A stretch of 64,000 nucleotides of DNA, taken from assembly GCF_009765905.1 (NCBI RefSeq), contig NZ_LMUO01000019.1, forward strand, positions 974,292-1,038,291, written 5' to 3'. A model generated the notes under the pieces. That model made no database searches and was not told the origin of the DNA. It saw only the letters and a list, made by a program, of their open reading frames with translations. This DNA is from Mucilaginibacter sp. L196 (GTDB lineage Bacteria > Bacteroidota > Bacteroidia > Sphingobacteriales > Sphingobacteriaceae). The position numbers and the translations under genes were made by a program. Every line of letters begins with the position of its first letter. Within the stretch, counting starts at the first letter, position 1. Positions 54,221 through 63,530 of the stretch are shown in pieces.

Positions 54221-55624
54221 ATGATCCACAGATACGCAACGTTTATTAAGGCTGTTAACCTCACTACTGATTATTTAATTCTAAATATCAGTATGGTGAT
54301 TTCATATGTTGTAATTGATAAATCATCATACATATGGATCAATAATAAAAACTACCTTCCAATAGTACTTGTATTCAACCTTATTTGGCTGCTGGCGGCC
54401 AATATAAGCGGTTTGTATGAACAGGTATTAAATAAGGATTCCATTAATACTTATCGGGGGGTTATTAAAACCTATTTCATTTTTGTAAGCTTTATATGTT
54501 TTACTATTATAATACTTATAGGTACGAAACCATATTTTGTAACCCGCGAATATCTTTTTTATTCTCTTGCGCTGTTTGGGTTTTTACTCGGACTATGGAA
54601 ACTTATATTTCTTGGTATACGCAAAAGCAATCGCCGTTCATTATTTGATACCAGGAATGTGGTTATAATAGGTGGTGGGAGGATAGGATATGATCTTTAT
54701 CAATTTTTTAGTAACAATGCCGAACGTGGTTATAACTTGATAGGTTTTTTTGACGATGCACCCGAACGGGTTAAAGAGAAAAATTTATACTTAGGCAGAA
54801 CAGATGAGTGTATTGATTATGTAATTGCCAATAATGTCGACGAGATTTTTTGCACCCTGCCAAACTCCAAAGCTGATACTATTGAGAAATTAATGCTTGA
54901 TGCTGATAAAAACCTAATACGTTTTAAGTTTGTACCTGAATATTACGATTACGCGAAAAAGCCAACTTATATACAAAGCTTTGGCCATATTCCGATTATA
55001 TCTGTAAGGCCAGAACCACTTGAAAATATGTTGAACAGGTTTTTAAAGCGATCATTCGATACTATTTTTTCCATACTTATTATTGTGTTTATATTTAGTT
55101 GGCTGTTTCCAATAGTGGCCATACTTATTAAGCTACAATCAAAAGGGCCGGTATTTTTTGTGCAGATACGCTCCGGACGAGATAATAAGCCTTTTAAATG
55201 CTATAAATTTAGGAGCATGAGGGTTAATGATGAATCGGATAAAAAGCAAGCCACGCGTGGCGATAAACGTATTACATTAATAGGTGCTATTATGCGCCGT
55301 ACAAGTATTGATGAACTTCCACAGTTTTTTAATGTACTGCGTGGAAATATGTCTGTTGTTGGGCCACGTCCGCACATGATAAGCCATACCGAACAGTATT
55401 CCCAACTTATTGATACTTTTATGGTAAGGCATTTTCTTAAACCTGGTATTACCGGTTGGGCACAGATACGGGGCTTAAGGGGTGAAACCAAGAATACCGA
55501 AGATATGCTGGCGAGAGTAGAAGCTGATGTATGGTATCTTGAAAATTGGTCGTTCCTGCTTGATCTTAAAATCGTTTTCCTGACATTCTTTGGTACTCTT
55601 AGAGGTGATAAAAATGCATTCTGA
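54221..55624 (+). CDS. Undecaprenyl-phosphate sugar phosphotransferase (WcaJ type)
   Basis: 467 residues. Four N-terminal helices (about 10-130) are followed by a Rossmann-like domain (NVVIIGGGRIGYDLYQFFSNNAERGYNLIGFFDD, about 150-250) and the C-terminal bacterial sugar transferase (about 275-467), with KRSFDTIFS, FKCYKFRSMRVN, RRTSIDELPQFFNVLRGNMSVVGPRPHM and HFLKPGITGWAQIRGLRGET. It transfers a hexose 1-phosphate (glucose in most family members) to undecaprenyl phosphate, the first step of exopolysaccharide or O-antigen synthesis. It overlaps the next gene by one base and follows the Kdo genes, though no glycosyltransferase cluster is adjacent here. Confidence 0.92.
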   Translation: MIHRYATFIKAVNLTTDYLILNISMVISYVVIDKSSYIWINNKNYLPIVLVFNLIWLLAANISGLYEQVLNKDSINTYRGVIKTYFIFVSFICFTIIILIGTKPYFVTREYLFYSLALFGFLLGLWKLIFLGIRKSNRRSLFDTRNVVIIGGGRIGYDLYQFFSNNAERGYNLIGFFDDAPERVKEKNLYLGRTDECIDYVIANNVDEIFCTLPNSKADTIEKLMLDADKNLIRFKFVPEYYDYAKKPTYIQSFGHIPIISVRPEPLENMLNRFLKRSFDTIFSILIIVFIFSWLFPIVAILIKLQSKGPVFFVQIRSGRDNKPFKCYKFRSMRVNDESDKKQATRGDKRITLIGAIMRRTSIDELPQFFNVLRGNMSVVGPRPHMISHTEQYSQLIDTFMVRHFLKPGITGWAQIRGLRGETKNTEDMLARVEADVWYLENWSFLLDLKIVFLTFFGTLRGDKNAF

Positions 55625-56406
55625 TGCCTGTTGTTTACGATCAGCTCAAGCGAAAAGTATTACTCGATAAAATACCTAAACGAATTATCTCCATTGTACC
55701 ATCGCAAACCGAACTTTTGTTCTATTTAGGTTTGGGTAATAATATTATAGGGGTTACAAAATTTTGCACCCACCCACATCATCAAACTAAACATACAACC
55801 AAAATAGGCGGCACCAAACAATTAAATATTGAATTGATACGTGAATTACAACCAGATCTGATCATTGCTAATAAAGAAGAAAATGAACAAAGCCAGGTTG
55901 ATGATTTAATGAATATTTCTCCGGTTTGGATAAGTGATATAAATGATTTACCACAAGCGCTTGCAATGATTGAAAGCGTAGGGGCGATAGTTAATCGGGA
56001 AGCTGAAGCAAATGCACTTGTAAAAGCTATTTCAAATCAATTCAATGCCTTAATTAAAGTTAAGAAACCATTGACTGTAGCCTATTTAATATGGCGTAAA
56101 CCTTATATGGTAGCAGGGATTGACACGTTTATTAACAGCATGTTGCAATTGTGCGGCTTTATTAATGCTTTTGAATTGAATAGATACCCGCATGTAGATG
56201 CTACTATACTTATAAATGCTAATCCTGATTTAGTTTTTTTATCGTCGGAGCCATTCCCTTTTACTGAAAAGCATATCGAGGAATTCAAAGCAATTTTGCC
56301 AAATGCAAAGGTTATTTTGGTTGATGGCGAAATGTTTTCGTGGTATGGCAATAGGCTATTATTGGCACCTGAATACTTTTCATCGGTGATTGGATCTATA
56401 GTCTAA
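55624..56406 (+). CDS. Helical-backbone metal receptor / BtuF-like substrate-binding protein
   Basis: 260 residues of the BtuF/cobalamin-binding fold: IPKRIISIVPSQTELLFYLGLG near the start, then IIGVTKFCTHP, LQPDLIIANKEEN, and a second lobe VDATILINANPDLVFLSSEPFPF. No signal peptide is visible, as in many Bacteroidota relatives, so it may be cytoplasmic or have lost export. It is translationally coupled to the sugar transferase by a one-base overlap, with no ABC permease or ATPase around. Role in vitamin B12 or metal handling is only an inference from the fold. Confidence 0.85.
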   Translation: MPVVYDQLKRKVLLDKIPKRIISIVPSQTELLFYLGLGNNIIGVTKFCTHPHHQTKHTTKIGGTKQLNIELIRELQPDLIIANKEENEQSQVDDLMNISPVWISDINDLPQALAMIESVGAIVNREAEANALVKAISNQFNALIKVKKPLTVAYLIWRKPYMVAGIDTFINSMLQLCGFINAFELNRYPHVDATILINANPDLVFLSSEPFPFTEKHIEEFKAILPNAKVILVDGEMFSWYGNRLLLAPEYFSSVIGSIV

Positions 56407-56477
56407 AATTAATTAGACTAGCGTACAGGTGGTTATCACAAATAGTTAAATAAATTTTATTGTTTATTAATTTAAGC

Positions 56478-56485
56478 TATCTTTG
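56478..56485 (+). promoter_or_regulatory. Candidate -7 box for tRNA-Leu(UAG)
   Basis: TATCTTTG matches TAnnTTTG and lies 20 bases before the tRNA. Confidence 0.5.
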
Positions 56486-56504
56486 CACCTCACAAAATCC
56501 TAAT

Positions 56505-56589
56505 GCGGAAGTGGCGTAATTGGTAGCCGCACCAGACTTAGGATCTGGCGCCGCGAGGCGTGGGGGTTCGAGTCCCTTCTTCCGCACCA
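56505..56589 (+). tRNA. tRNA-Leu (anticodon UAG)
   Basis: Acceptor stem GCGGAAG / CTTCCGC, anticodon arm CCAGA-CUUAGGA-UCUGG giving UAG (reads CUN), long class II variable arm (CGCCGCGAGGCG), T-arm with GGTTCGAGTCC, and an encoded CCA end. Confidence 0.95.
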
Positions 56590-56611
56590 CATGGGATTCT
56601 AGTAAATCCCG

Positions 56612-56644
56612 AAAAGGGTTGCTCCAAAAAGAGCAGCCCTTTTT
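56612..56644 (+). terminator. Terminator of tRNA-Leu(UAG)
   Basis: Thirteen-pair stem AAAAGGGTTGCTC / GAGCAGCCCTTTT with the six-base loop CAAAAA and T-run, 22 bases after the tRNA end. Confidence 0.9.
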
Positions 56645-57137
56645 AATTCTAATAGCTAAACCACCGCCTAAGGCGGTAGGTTAGGGGTGGAGGCTACGCC
56701 AGAAACCGCTATTCAGTGTTTGGGTAAGTCCTAATTTGTTTTTGCGATATTATCCAGGTGATAGATAAAGCCCCTACCTTTGGTGGGGGGGTGTTTGTTG
56801 ATTATCTGCAAGTTATGTTTGAATGCCGGGTTGATGTAGGGCGTTCTAATGGGCTACGAAGCAGCTTTACTAAAGTAGAGCGGATTTTTATTTGTATTTA
56901 ACCACAGTTCAGGGGGCGAATTGAACAGTGCAGGCGTTCCAATTTAAGATGGAACGGCGAAACGCACAAAATTAGCTATCAACAAACGCTGTAAATACCG
57001 GCATTTCGTTAAATACATCCTCATTTCGCAGGGCCCTATTGGAGATCATGAGAGGACGAAAAAAAACGTCGAGAGTTTATCGACGAATATTAGAATTGAG
57101 TCGACTAACGGGATATAACGTTCAAACTATTTCAAGC
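56645..57137. other. Gene-free stretch with several hairpins
   Basis: No protein-coding gene is supported in this stretch. It contains several inverted repeats: ACCGCCT-A-AGGCGGT (56663-56677), CCCCTACC-TTT-GGTGGGGG (56771-56789), CGTTCCA...TGGAACG (56934-56955), and CGTCGA...TCGACG (about 57067-57085). The first two, rich in G and C against an AT-rich background, look like dispersed intergenic palindrome units known in Sphingobacteriaceae genomes. No copy of the tRNA 3' end was found, so it does not look like a simple tRNA-targeted integration. Confidence 0.45.
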
Positions 57138-57169
57138 AAAAAACCCGGCCCATCTAAATGGAACCGGGT
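57138..57169 (-). terminator. Terminator of the PepSY-like lipoprotein gene
   Basis: On the minus strand: stem ACCCGG...CCGGGT with an inner CCAT/ATGG pair block, followed by six Ts, 26 bases after the stop at 57196. Confidence 0.85.
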
Positions 57170-57195
57170 AATCAGCATTATGAAAAAACTAATTG

Positions 57196-58119
57196 TTAAT
57201 GTATGGTAACCGCTTTAACAAATGTGCCGGTTGCATCAAAGCCTACTTCGTAATTAGTATTGTTAACCGTAATAAACACATGGTATCCGGTTATTCCTGT
57301 TTGGTTGCTTTCAACATAGGCTTTGTCAAATACGTAACCAGGGTAGGTTGCGGTTAAATAAGTAGTAATCGCAGACAACAGTTTTGCAGCAGTTATCTCT
57401 GTATTTCTGCCACCATGCGGTTCTATTTTCAGACGTTTTATCAGAGTTCCGGTTGCAGAAATATTGGTTGCATATAAGACAGTATCTTTACTGATTAAGA
57501 TGTACGTTGTATCCGGCGTTTTATAAGCATGCAGTAAAGTATCTGTGGGATAAGTTGTGGTAAAATATGTTAACACAGCCGCCGGTACCGATGCAATCGC
57601 AATGGTATCATGTTGTATACCGCCACGGTCGCAGAAGGGGCCACCGGGATGCCAGCCTTTGCCGCCACCACCCATGTTGGCACCATCCTTTTGTTCTAAA
57701 ACATTGACAAAAGTACCTGTCGAGGTGAATTTTAAACCTACAAACAAACCATTGTACTTAATAACCACCAAATAGCTCACAAGCACTTTTGCACTATCAA
57801 CTTTGTAAGCTTTTGTAAAAGTGTATCCGGAGTAATTTGCAGTTAAATAGGTGCCTATAGCAGCCGGTAATGCACTAAAAGCTACTGAATCTGGTTTGTT
57901 GCCATTCGGCGGGAAACAATTAACCATGTAGATGCTGTCTTTGACACCTGCAGTGTCAACTGAGGCCAATGCTATTGCTCCGTCAGCTGTGAGTGTGGCA
58001 GTTGTTAAAGAGGAGGTGGTTGTTGAAGATGAAGATGTCTTTACGTCTTTTTTACATGAAGACACGACACTAAAAATGCTCAGCAAAATTAGCGAGGGGT
58101 AAATAACTTTGGTTTTCAT
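57196..58119 (-). CDS. PepSY-like repeat lipoprotein
   Basis: 307 residues. Lipoprotein signal MKTKVIYPSLILLSIFSVVSSC, followed by a serine/threonine-rich linker. Three repeats then share the pattern A-ITTYLTATYPGY-F-KAY (about residues 84-103, 185-205 and 250-275), the profile of the PepSY-like beta-lactamase-inhibitor-type family. Between them is a Gly-rich stretch (NMGGGGKGWHPGG). The function of these periplasmic or surface proteins is unknown. It stands alone with its own terminator, downstream of the five-gene minus-strand operon. Confidence 0.8.
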   Translation of the reverse strand: MKTKVIYPSLILLSIFSVVSSCKKDVKTSSSSTTTSSLTTATLTADGAIALASVDTAGVKDSIYMVNCFPPNGNKPDSVAFSALPAAIGTYLTANYSGYTFTKAYKVDSAKVLVSYLVVIKYNGLFVGLKFTSTGTFVNVLEQKDGANMGGGGKGWHPGGPFCDRGGIQHDTIAIASVPAAVLTYFTTTYPTDTLLHAYKTPDTTYILISKDTVLYATNISATGTLIKRLKIEPHGGRNTEITAAKLLSAITTYLTATYPGYVFDKAYVESNQTGITGYHVFITVNNTNYEVGFDATGTFVKAVTIH

Positions 58120-58257
58120 TTTTGTAAATTTTGATTCATAAATTTAAAGCCAAGGCACTATGCCTTTGTATGAATTAAATGTATGATCGAAATCTGCAGC
58201 GAAGAACTATTTGTCGATGAATGGATATTATTTACCGACTAAGTAAATTTGAGTCAT

Positions 58258-58878
58258 TTACCTGCACCTGGCAAGGCCATCTGTACTTGAGGCATCGGCA
58301 GGCTTTATGATGAGCGCTTTTTCAAAATAACCAATAGCTTCAGTCTTGTTATCCGCCATCAGTAACGACCAGGCAAGCATATGATTCCCATCATAATCAT
58401 ACGGATATAGCGTTGCTACAACCTTAAAGTATTTGGTTGATACATCAAACTGTTTACGGTTGTAATAAATAACACCGGCCCAATAACAAGCCTGCGTGTT
58501 TTGCGGGTCGATCTTTAAAATATCAATATATTGCTGCAAAACTTTATCCCAGTTTTGAAGGAACGACAAGGGTTTTACATAACCAAATTTGGCTTCGATT
58601 GATCCCGGTTTAATATTAACCGCTTTTTGATAGTAGCTTTGAGACGCATTGTAATTTTGGTTGAGGTAATATAGCCAGCCAAGCCGGATATTTATCTCAT
58701 AGTTATTATTGCTGTAATAAGCAGATATATCATTGATGGCAGCAGTATAGTTTTTATTCAGCTCGTCAGTATAGCTGTTATGAAAAGCCTTCTGTAATAC
58801 TCCATTGCTTTGTGCAAATGTGCCGGCTGCCCATAAACTAAAAAAACAAACCGAAAGAACCTTTTTTAAAACTTCCAT
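58258..58878 (-). CDS. TPR repeat protein
   Basis: 206 residues with a signal peptide (VLSVCFFSLWAAGTFAQ) and about four tetratricopeptide repeats (GWLYYLNQNYNASQSYYQKAVNIKPGSIEAKF and similar), ending LIIKPADASSTDGLARCR. It overlaps the upstream beta-barrel protein gene by 13 bases, so the pair is translationally coupled. TPR proteins with signal peptides usually scaffold periplasmic assemblies; here the partner is probably the beta-barrel protein. The C-terminus is short and basic. Confidence 0.85.
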   Translation of the reverse strand: MEVLKKVLSVCFFSLWAAGTFAQSNGVLQKAFHNSYTDELNKNYTAAINDISAYYSNNNYEINIRLGWLYYLNQNYNASQSYYQKAVNIKPGSIEAKFGYVKPLSFLQNWDKVLQQYIDILKIDPQNTQACYWAGVIYYNRKQFDVSTKYFKVVATLYPYDYDGNHMLAWSLLMADNKTEAIGYFEKALIIKPADASSTDGLARCR

Positions 58879-60026
58879 ATTAAACCTAAAGTAATAGAAT
58901 TTTGTTCATAGTTTAAAGACTGGTAGGTGTCATCCTTTTTTTCATAAACATAATCTAATTGCAATTGCATGTGCTTGCTTAACTGGTAAAATAAAGTCTC
59001 TCCGCATTTAAAAGTTGTTTTGTCAATCGCGTTGTAAATATACAATCCATCGGCATCTAAATAATCATCCTGGTCGCCAATGGTAACAGCAGATTCGAGC
59101 CATGTGTTTTTAATAAGTTTAAAGCCTATAGCCTGGCTCAATATTATATGGTCGGATGCGTTTAAATGCTGGTCGGATGCACGGCTAATTGTATAGAAAT
59201 TAAAGTTTCCCATCGGATAGAAGGTAAATTTGCCATCATATTGTTCTACCGGCTTTTCATCAAGACTTCCAAAGTTCATGTCTACTTGCAGATCAAAATA
59301 TGGGGCTGTAAACCGCGCTCCTACAAAACCCAAATTACTATTGCCGACAGAGGTTTCAAAGCTAGTATTAACGTAATGATAAGCACCTAAGATACTAAAA
59401 TGGGCGCTTGCGGCATAACTTAATTTAGCATAGTATTCTTTTTGCTGGTCTCTCGCGTCTATCGAATTATCATTATCGCTTAACCTGAAAATAGTTTGGT
59501 TGTAGTAAACTAACGATTGCTCCAGCTGCCAGCACCATGACAAGCGGTTACTCAATGAAATTCGCGAATAGGACGCATCTCCCCGGTTGATGTCATTATT
59601 TAATTTCGTGCTAAATTCGGTACCTGCATCTATAAAGGTAAAAGGTCTTAAACCATTTTTGTTTTGGATATATCCGGCATTGTAAGATGCTGCAAGGTTA
59701 TTATTTAAATAGCTGTTACATAAATATGCGTAAAAACGGGCGGTTGGGTTATAGCCGTCATTAGCAAGAATATCGTCATAGTTCTTCAGCGCCAGCTTAA
59801 AATTACCGCTCATCATATAGGCGTAGGCAATCTTTAATCTTAGGCCCGGAAAATCAATGCCGTTTTTGACAGATTGATTTCCAAACACGATTAATTCCTT
59901 CCAGTCGCCACTGTTATAGAGGCCGGTCGAAGTACTATCCACCACCTGCATGGTGCTAACCTGTGCCTTTATACCGCCCGCTAATAAAATAAAAACGATA
60001 GTTAATACGTATTTGATTTTACCCAT
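58866..60026 (-). CDS. TPR plus outer-membrane beta-barrel protein
   Basis: 386 residues. Signal peptide (VLTIVFILLAGGIKAQ), a TPR-like helical segment (about 30-120: SGNFKLALKNYDDILANDGYNPTARFY), then alternating beta strands to a C-terminal aromatic F (GLIWKF), the hallmark of outer-membrane barrels. The pattern resembles YaiO-type proteins. It overlaps the upstream urea transporter-M23 gene by 25 bases and the downstream TPR gene by 13 bases. A role in exporting or anchoring a cell-envelope product is an inference. Confidence 0.75.
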   Translation of the reverse strand: MGKIKYVLTIVFILLAGGIKAQVSTMQVVDSTSTGLYNSGDWKELIVFGNQSVKNGIDFPGLRLKIAYAYMMSGNFKLALKNYDDILANDGYNPTARFYAYLCNSYLNNNLAASYNAGYIQNKNGLRPFTFIDAGTEFSTKLNNDINRGDASYSRISLSNRLSWCWQLEQSLVYYNQTIFRLSDNDNSIDARDQQKEYYAKLSYAASAHFSILGAYHYVNTSFETSVGNSNLGFVGARFTAPYFDLQVDMNFGSLDEKPVEQYDGKFTFYPMGNFNFYTISRASDQHLNASDHIILSQAIGFKLIKNTWLESAVTIGDQDDYLDADGLYIYNAIDKTTFKCGETLFYQLSKHMQLQLDYVYEKKDDTYQSLNYEQNSITLGLIWKF

Positions 60027-62164
60027 TCAATATTTTTGTGGTTACCGTTTACCGTGATACAATACCCCTGAATATTATCATTTGCCAGGCTGATAGTCGC
60101 CTCCATTAATATCTTTTGTTTACCAAATACTTGTTTTACTTGTGTTGACTGGATAGCCCCGCTTTTAGGGGGGGGATTTACCGCACGATACGTTAAATTG
60201 ATAAATCTAAAAAAAGGTGAAACAAAGTCCTGCAACCAAAGCAATGGTTTATTATTTAATAGATGTAAAGGGAATACATCGTGCACAACAACATGGTCAT
60301 TATCGGTAAATGTAATTTTATACGCAGCCAGGTAAAAAAGAAATAATAAAGATTGATGGCTACCATAAAAGCTGGTAAAGTAAAACTGTGTACCATCGTT
60401 TATAAAATAGGCTGTTGCTCCGCTTGTTATACTGTAAAAATAGGTTTGACCAAACTCGTCCTTGAAAACCTCTAATTGCTCGTTAACGCCTGGTTCACCA
60501 ACAAGTGTGGCAGTATAGCCTGGCTGAAAATCAAATGCCTTTGCAGTAGCGTTAACAATTGCAACAGGATTTACAACGTCGCCTTGTTTAGGAATCGTAA
60601 AACTTGCCATTCTTTCCTGTTCGTTCTTTCTGCTAACGTAATATGAAAAAGGATAACTCAGTGTTTTTGCATCGATATACGGCGTAATCTGGAGCTGAAA
60701 ATGCAAATGCGGTTCAGGAGAGCGACCAGAATTACCACATAAACCAATCAGTTCTCCCTGTTTAACGGTATCTCCGATTTTTACTTTAATTGATTGTTTT
60801 TTAAGATGTGATACTTTGCTATATAGGCCGTCAATGTGTTTAATTACTACGGTATTTCCCCAATTCTCCAGCAGGTTTTCGATACCTATAGCATTGTCTT
60901 CCACATTATCAACAACATTGGCTACAACACCATCGCCACAGGATAAAACAGGTTTATTAAAGGAATAAAAGTGCTCAGGCAATGTGCCTGGAAATTTAAA
61001 GGTTTTTTTATCCTCATCTTCAATCACAAAATCAAGCGCTTTACCCCAATCGTTAATATGAGTGATATTGCCATCGTACCCCTGTGAAACTGTCCAACTA
61101 CCCATAAAAGGCAGCCTAAGCCTAAAATATTGCAGATTATTTAACCGGTTTTGTTGGTTGATGAACTGATATAAATTTCGTTCCGGCGAATAATGCTGCA
61201 ACTTAACCAGTTGCAAATGCGCTACATCTTTCCGTAGTAACAGGAAATAAAGCAGCGTGAAGCTTATCACACAAAACGGCAAAGAAAATACCGGTAAATT
61301 ATAAGCCGCCAATATAACTGAAAAGGCATTTATCAGGATAAATATTACCGGGATACAAGCGATTGCCCATAAATAAGACCGTATAGAAGGAATGGTAAAA
61401 AAACTACCAATAGCAATAGTGGCCAGCATAAAGTTAGCGCCCAAATGATAATAGCTGATATCATCCGGATAAATATTCAGGCTGGCGTTAAGACCATGAG
61501 CGACTAAGAAACCAAGTACGGCTAAGCTAAAGGCAATACGGGAATGAATCAACAGGCCAATAGCAATACATGCACCTGTTATAATATTATCCTGAAATAA
61601 AATAGCGCTGAACGAGCGAAAAAACAAGCAAAGCAAATCGGGAAGGTTGAATGATAGATAATTATGCAGGTAAGACAAATTTGCGGTCGCCCCGTAAACC
61701 TCTTGCATAACAACGCTACTTTTGGATACAAGCCCGATTTTAAACAAACTGTCAGCGCTCAATAACAAAATCCAAAAACACAGGATAAACGGTATGGATA
61801 AAATAGGCAGCCCTAATTTGCCAAGCCTTTCGGCGAGAACAACCGTTATCATGAGCAATAATAAGGCAGTAAATATCAGCCAAATTACATAGTACATGTT
61901 AAATTGGTAAAATGTACCAAAGGCGAGGCCGAGGAGTAAATTATTAAAGCTGTAAATACCCGTTTGAATATGCTCACGCTGGTAGCCCGACGTCTTGATG
62001 AGTGCAGCAGTGAACATAACGCAGCATAACCCACTCATACCGGCAAGGGGATTTAAGAAGGATACCAAAAGCAAAATTCCACCCAATACGCTGTTTTGTG
62101 AAAAGAACAGTATGGCGTAGCTATTAAGTATGGTTTTAATAAAAAATAAAAACCTGCTTTTCAT
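60002..62164 (-). CDS. Urea-transporter domain fused to M23 peptidase
   Basis: 720 residues. The N-terminal half (about 1-300) has ten or so hydrophobic helices and matches the urea-transporter family (QNSVLGGILLLVSFLNPLAG, GIYSFNNLLLGLAFGTFYQ). From about 345 to 540 is an M23/LytM metallopeptidase: H369-D378 in the H-x8-D form (HINDWGKALDF), HL in SKVSHLKK, and HLH at 486-488 of EPHLHFQL. Zinc ligands look intact. The C-terminal 180 residues are further beta-rich sequence. It starts immediately after the stop of the PLP enzyme gene (no spacing) and overlaps the barrel gene by 25 bases. Substrate and orientation are unknown. Confidence 0.85.
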   Translation of the reverse strand: MKSRFLFFIKTILNSYAILFFSQNSVLGGILLLVSFLNPLAGMSGLCCVMFTAALIKTSGYQREHIQTGIYSFNNLLLGLAFGTFYQFNMYYVIWLIFTALLLLMITVVLAERLGKLGLPILSIPFILCFWILLLSADSLFKIGLVSKSSVVMQEVYGATANLSYLHNYLSFNLPDLLCLFFRSFSAILFQDNIITGACIAIGLLIHSRIAFSLAVLGFLVAHGLNASLNIYPDDISYYHLGANFMLATIAIGSFFTIPSIRSYLWAIACIPVIFILINAFSVILAAYNLPVFSLPFCVISFTLLYFLLLRKDVAHLQLVKLQHYSPERNLYQFINQQNRLNNLQYFRLRLPFMGSWTVSQGYDGNITHINDWGKALDFVIEDEDKKTFKFPGTLPEHFYSFNKPVLSCGDGVVANVVDNVEDNAIGIENLLENWGNTVVIKHIDGLYSKVSHLKKQSIKVKIGDTVKQGELIGLCGNSGRSPEPHLHFQLQITPYIDAKTLSYPFSYYVSRKNEQERMASFTIPKQGDVVNPVAIVNATAKAFDFQPGYTATLVGEPGVNEQLEVFKDEFGQTYFYSITSGATAYFINDGTQFYFTSFYGSHQSLLFLFYLAAYKITFTDNDHVVVHDVFPLHLLNNKPLLWLQDFVSPFFRFINLTYRAVNPPPKSGAIQSTQVKQVFGKQKILMEATISLANDNIQGYCITVNGNHKNIEWVKSNTY

Positions 62165-63517
62165 CTATTTTGCTTTTAAATGCCCGGGGACATTTTCATT
62201 TTCCTCAATGTAATCCAATGTTTCGGCGGCTTTTATTAAATGGATGTTTCGTTGCTCATCAATTAGGACAACTGCAGGTCTAAGGGTTATGAACTGCATC
62301 CATTGCGTCATGTTGTAAGCACCCACTTTATGTACCACCAAATGGTCACCCGGATTTAATAAAGGTAGATTTATGTTTTCCCTGATCACGTCTATATTCA
62401 TGCATAGCGGGCCATAAATCGCCATATTTTCAGTATGCGGCAAGAAATCCTGTGCAGGACTTATTTGATGATCATACCAAAACGAAGTAAAGAGTATATT
62501 GACCCCAAAATCTACAACAGTCGCCCGTTTGCCATCTGCCAAACGTTTATTGGCTAATACTGTGCCCAATAAATATCCTGCATCGTCAATCAACGCCCGC
62601 CCACTTTCCAGTATCAGCAATGGTAATTCATTAGGCGCAAAATCCGAATTAATCAGTTTATTGCATATTTCTTCTGCAAAGTCATCTATTGATGGTAAGG
62701 TGTCTGTACCGGGTAAATACGCACCTTTTAAGGTATTCATTGAAGGAAACCCACCGCCGAGATCAAGATATTCTATGGTTTGATTTAGTATAGTCTTACA
62801 ACGCAAAGCCAGATCTGCTAATTTAGTAGCCGCAATACCGAATGCGGATGTTGATTGTATATAAGTACCGATGTGGCAATGAAGACCCGTCAATTGCAAT
62901 TTACCTGAACTAACCACCTTAGTAAGCGCATTCCATGCTTCGCCGTTTTCGTAATTAAAACCAAACCTGTCCCATGCCGGAAATATGCCGGTATCCATAT
63001 TCACCCTGATAGCTACACGAGGTTTATCCGTTAAATTTTCACTCAGGGCAATTAAAAGATTTAATTCCTCTAAATTATCAATATGGATTAGCGAATCATT
63101 TTCTATTGCAAGCATCAGATCTTCTTTTGACTTGCTCGGGCCGTTAAATATAATCTTGTTACCAACTACGCCGTTGCCCAATGCCTTACGGTATTCGAAA
63201 CCTGAAACGACCTCAGCCCAGCTGCCTTCACTGTGAAATATCTGGCAAACAGCATTAAGGTAATTGGTTTTATAACTCCAGGCAAATTGCACTTTGGGAT
63301 ACCGGGTGCTAAAAGCACGATAAGCTGAGCGATAGTTACGACGTATCTGGCTCTCTGAAACCACAAAAAGTGGCGATCCATAAGCCTCGATAAGTTTAGT
63401 TACCTGTATACCATCAATATATTTAAAAGGCTGTGCACCACTGTGGCTGCCAAATTTATTCATGACACCCGGGGTGAGTTTTTTTATGTAGGGCCTTTCG
63501 TAAGGAAGTTTTTCCAT
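62165..63517 (-). CDS. Type III PLP-dependent decarboxylase
   Basis: About 450 residues from the ATG at 63517; a longer in-frame start lies within the preceding ATP-grasp gene and is unlikely. The fold is that of ornithine/diaminopimelate decarboxylases (alanine racemase-like barrel). PLP lysine K83 in WSYKTNY, HCHIGT, the glycine-rich LGGGFPS, ESGRALIDDAG for phosphate binding, and the second-subunit C372 in GPLCMNID. Substrate is not predictable: lysine, diaminopimelate, ornithine and arginine enzymes share these motifs. It follows the ATP-grasp gene by 13 bases and abuts the transporter-M23 gene, so it belongs to that operon. Confidence 0.9.
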   Translation of the reverse strand: MEKLPYERPYIKKLTPGVMNKFGSHSGAQPFKYIDGIQVTKLIEAYGSPLFVVSESQIRRNYRSAYRAFSTRYPKVQFAWSYKTNYLNAVCQIFHSEGSWAEVVSGFEYRKALGNGVVGNKIIFNGPSKSKEDLMLAIENDSLIHIDNLEELNLLIALSENLTDKPRVAIRVNMDTGIFPAWDRFGFNYENGEAWNALTKVVSSGKLQLTGLHCHIGTYIQSTSAFGIAATKLADLALRCKTILNQTIEYLDLGGGFPSMNTLKGAYLPGTDTLPSIDDFAEEICNKLINSDFAPNELPLLILESGRALIDDAGYLLGTVLANKRLADGKRATVVDFGVNILFTSFWYDHQISPAQDFLPHTENMAIYGPLCMNIDVIRENINLPLLNPGDHLVVHKVGAYNMTQWMQFITLRPAVVLIDEQRNIHLIKAAETLDYIEENENVPGHLKAK

Positions 63518-63530
63518 GATTAAGTCATAA

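Noticed and set aside
56505..57137. Integrated element or prophage remnant at tRNA-Leu(UAG)
   Set aside because: No second copy of the tRNA 3' end and no integrase or phage-like frame could be found in the stretch; the short open frames do not resemble any protein.
56967..57190. Possible small gene downstream of tRNA-Leu(UAG)
   Set aside because: Two overlapping frames stay open for 50 to 70 codons but lack a convincing start, ribosome site or recognisable sequence, and one runs through a terminator hairpin.
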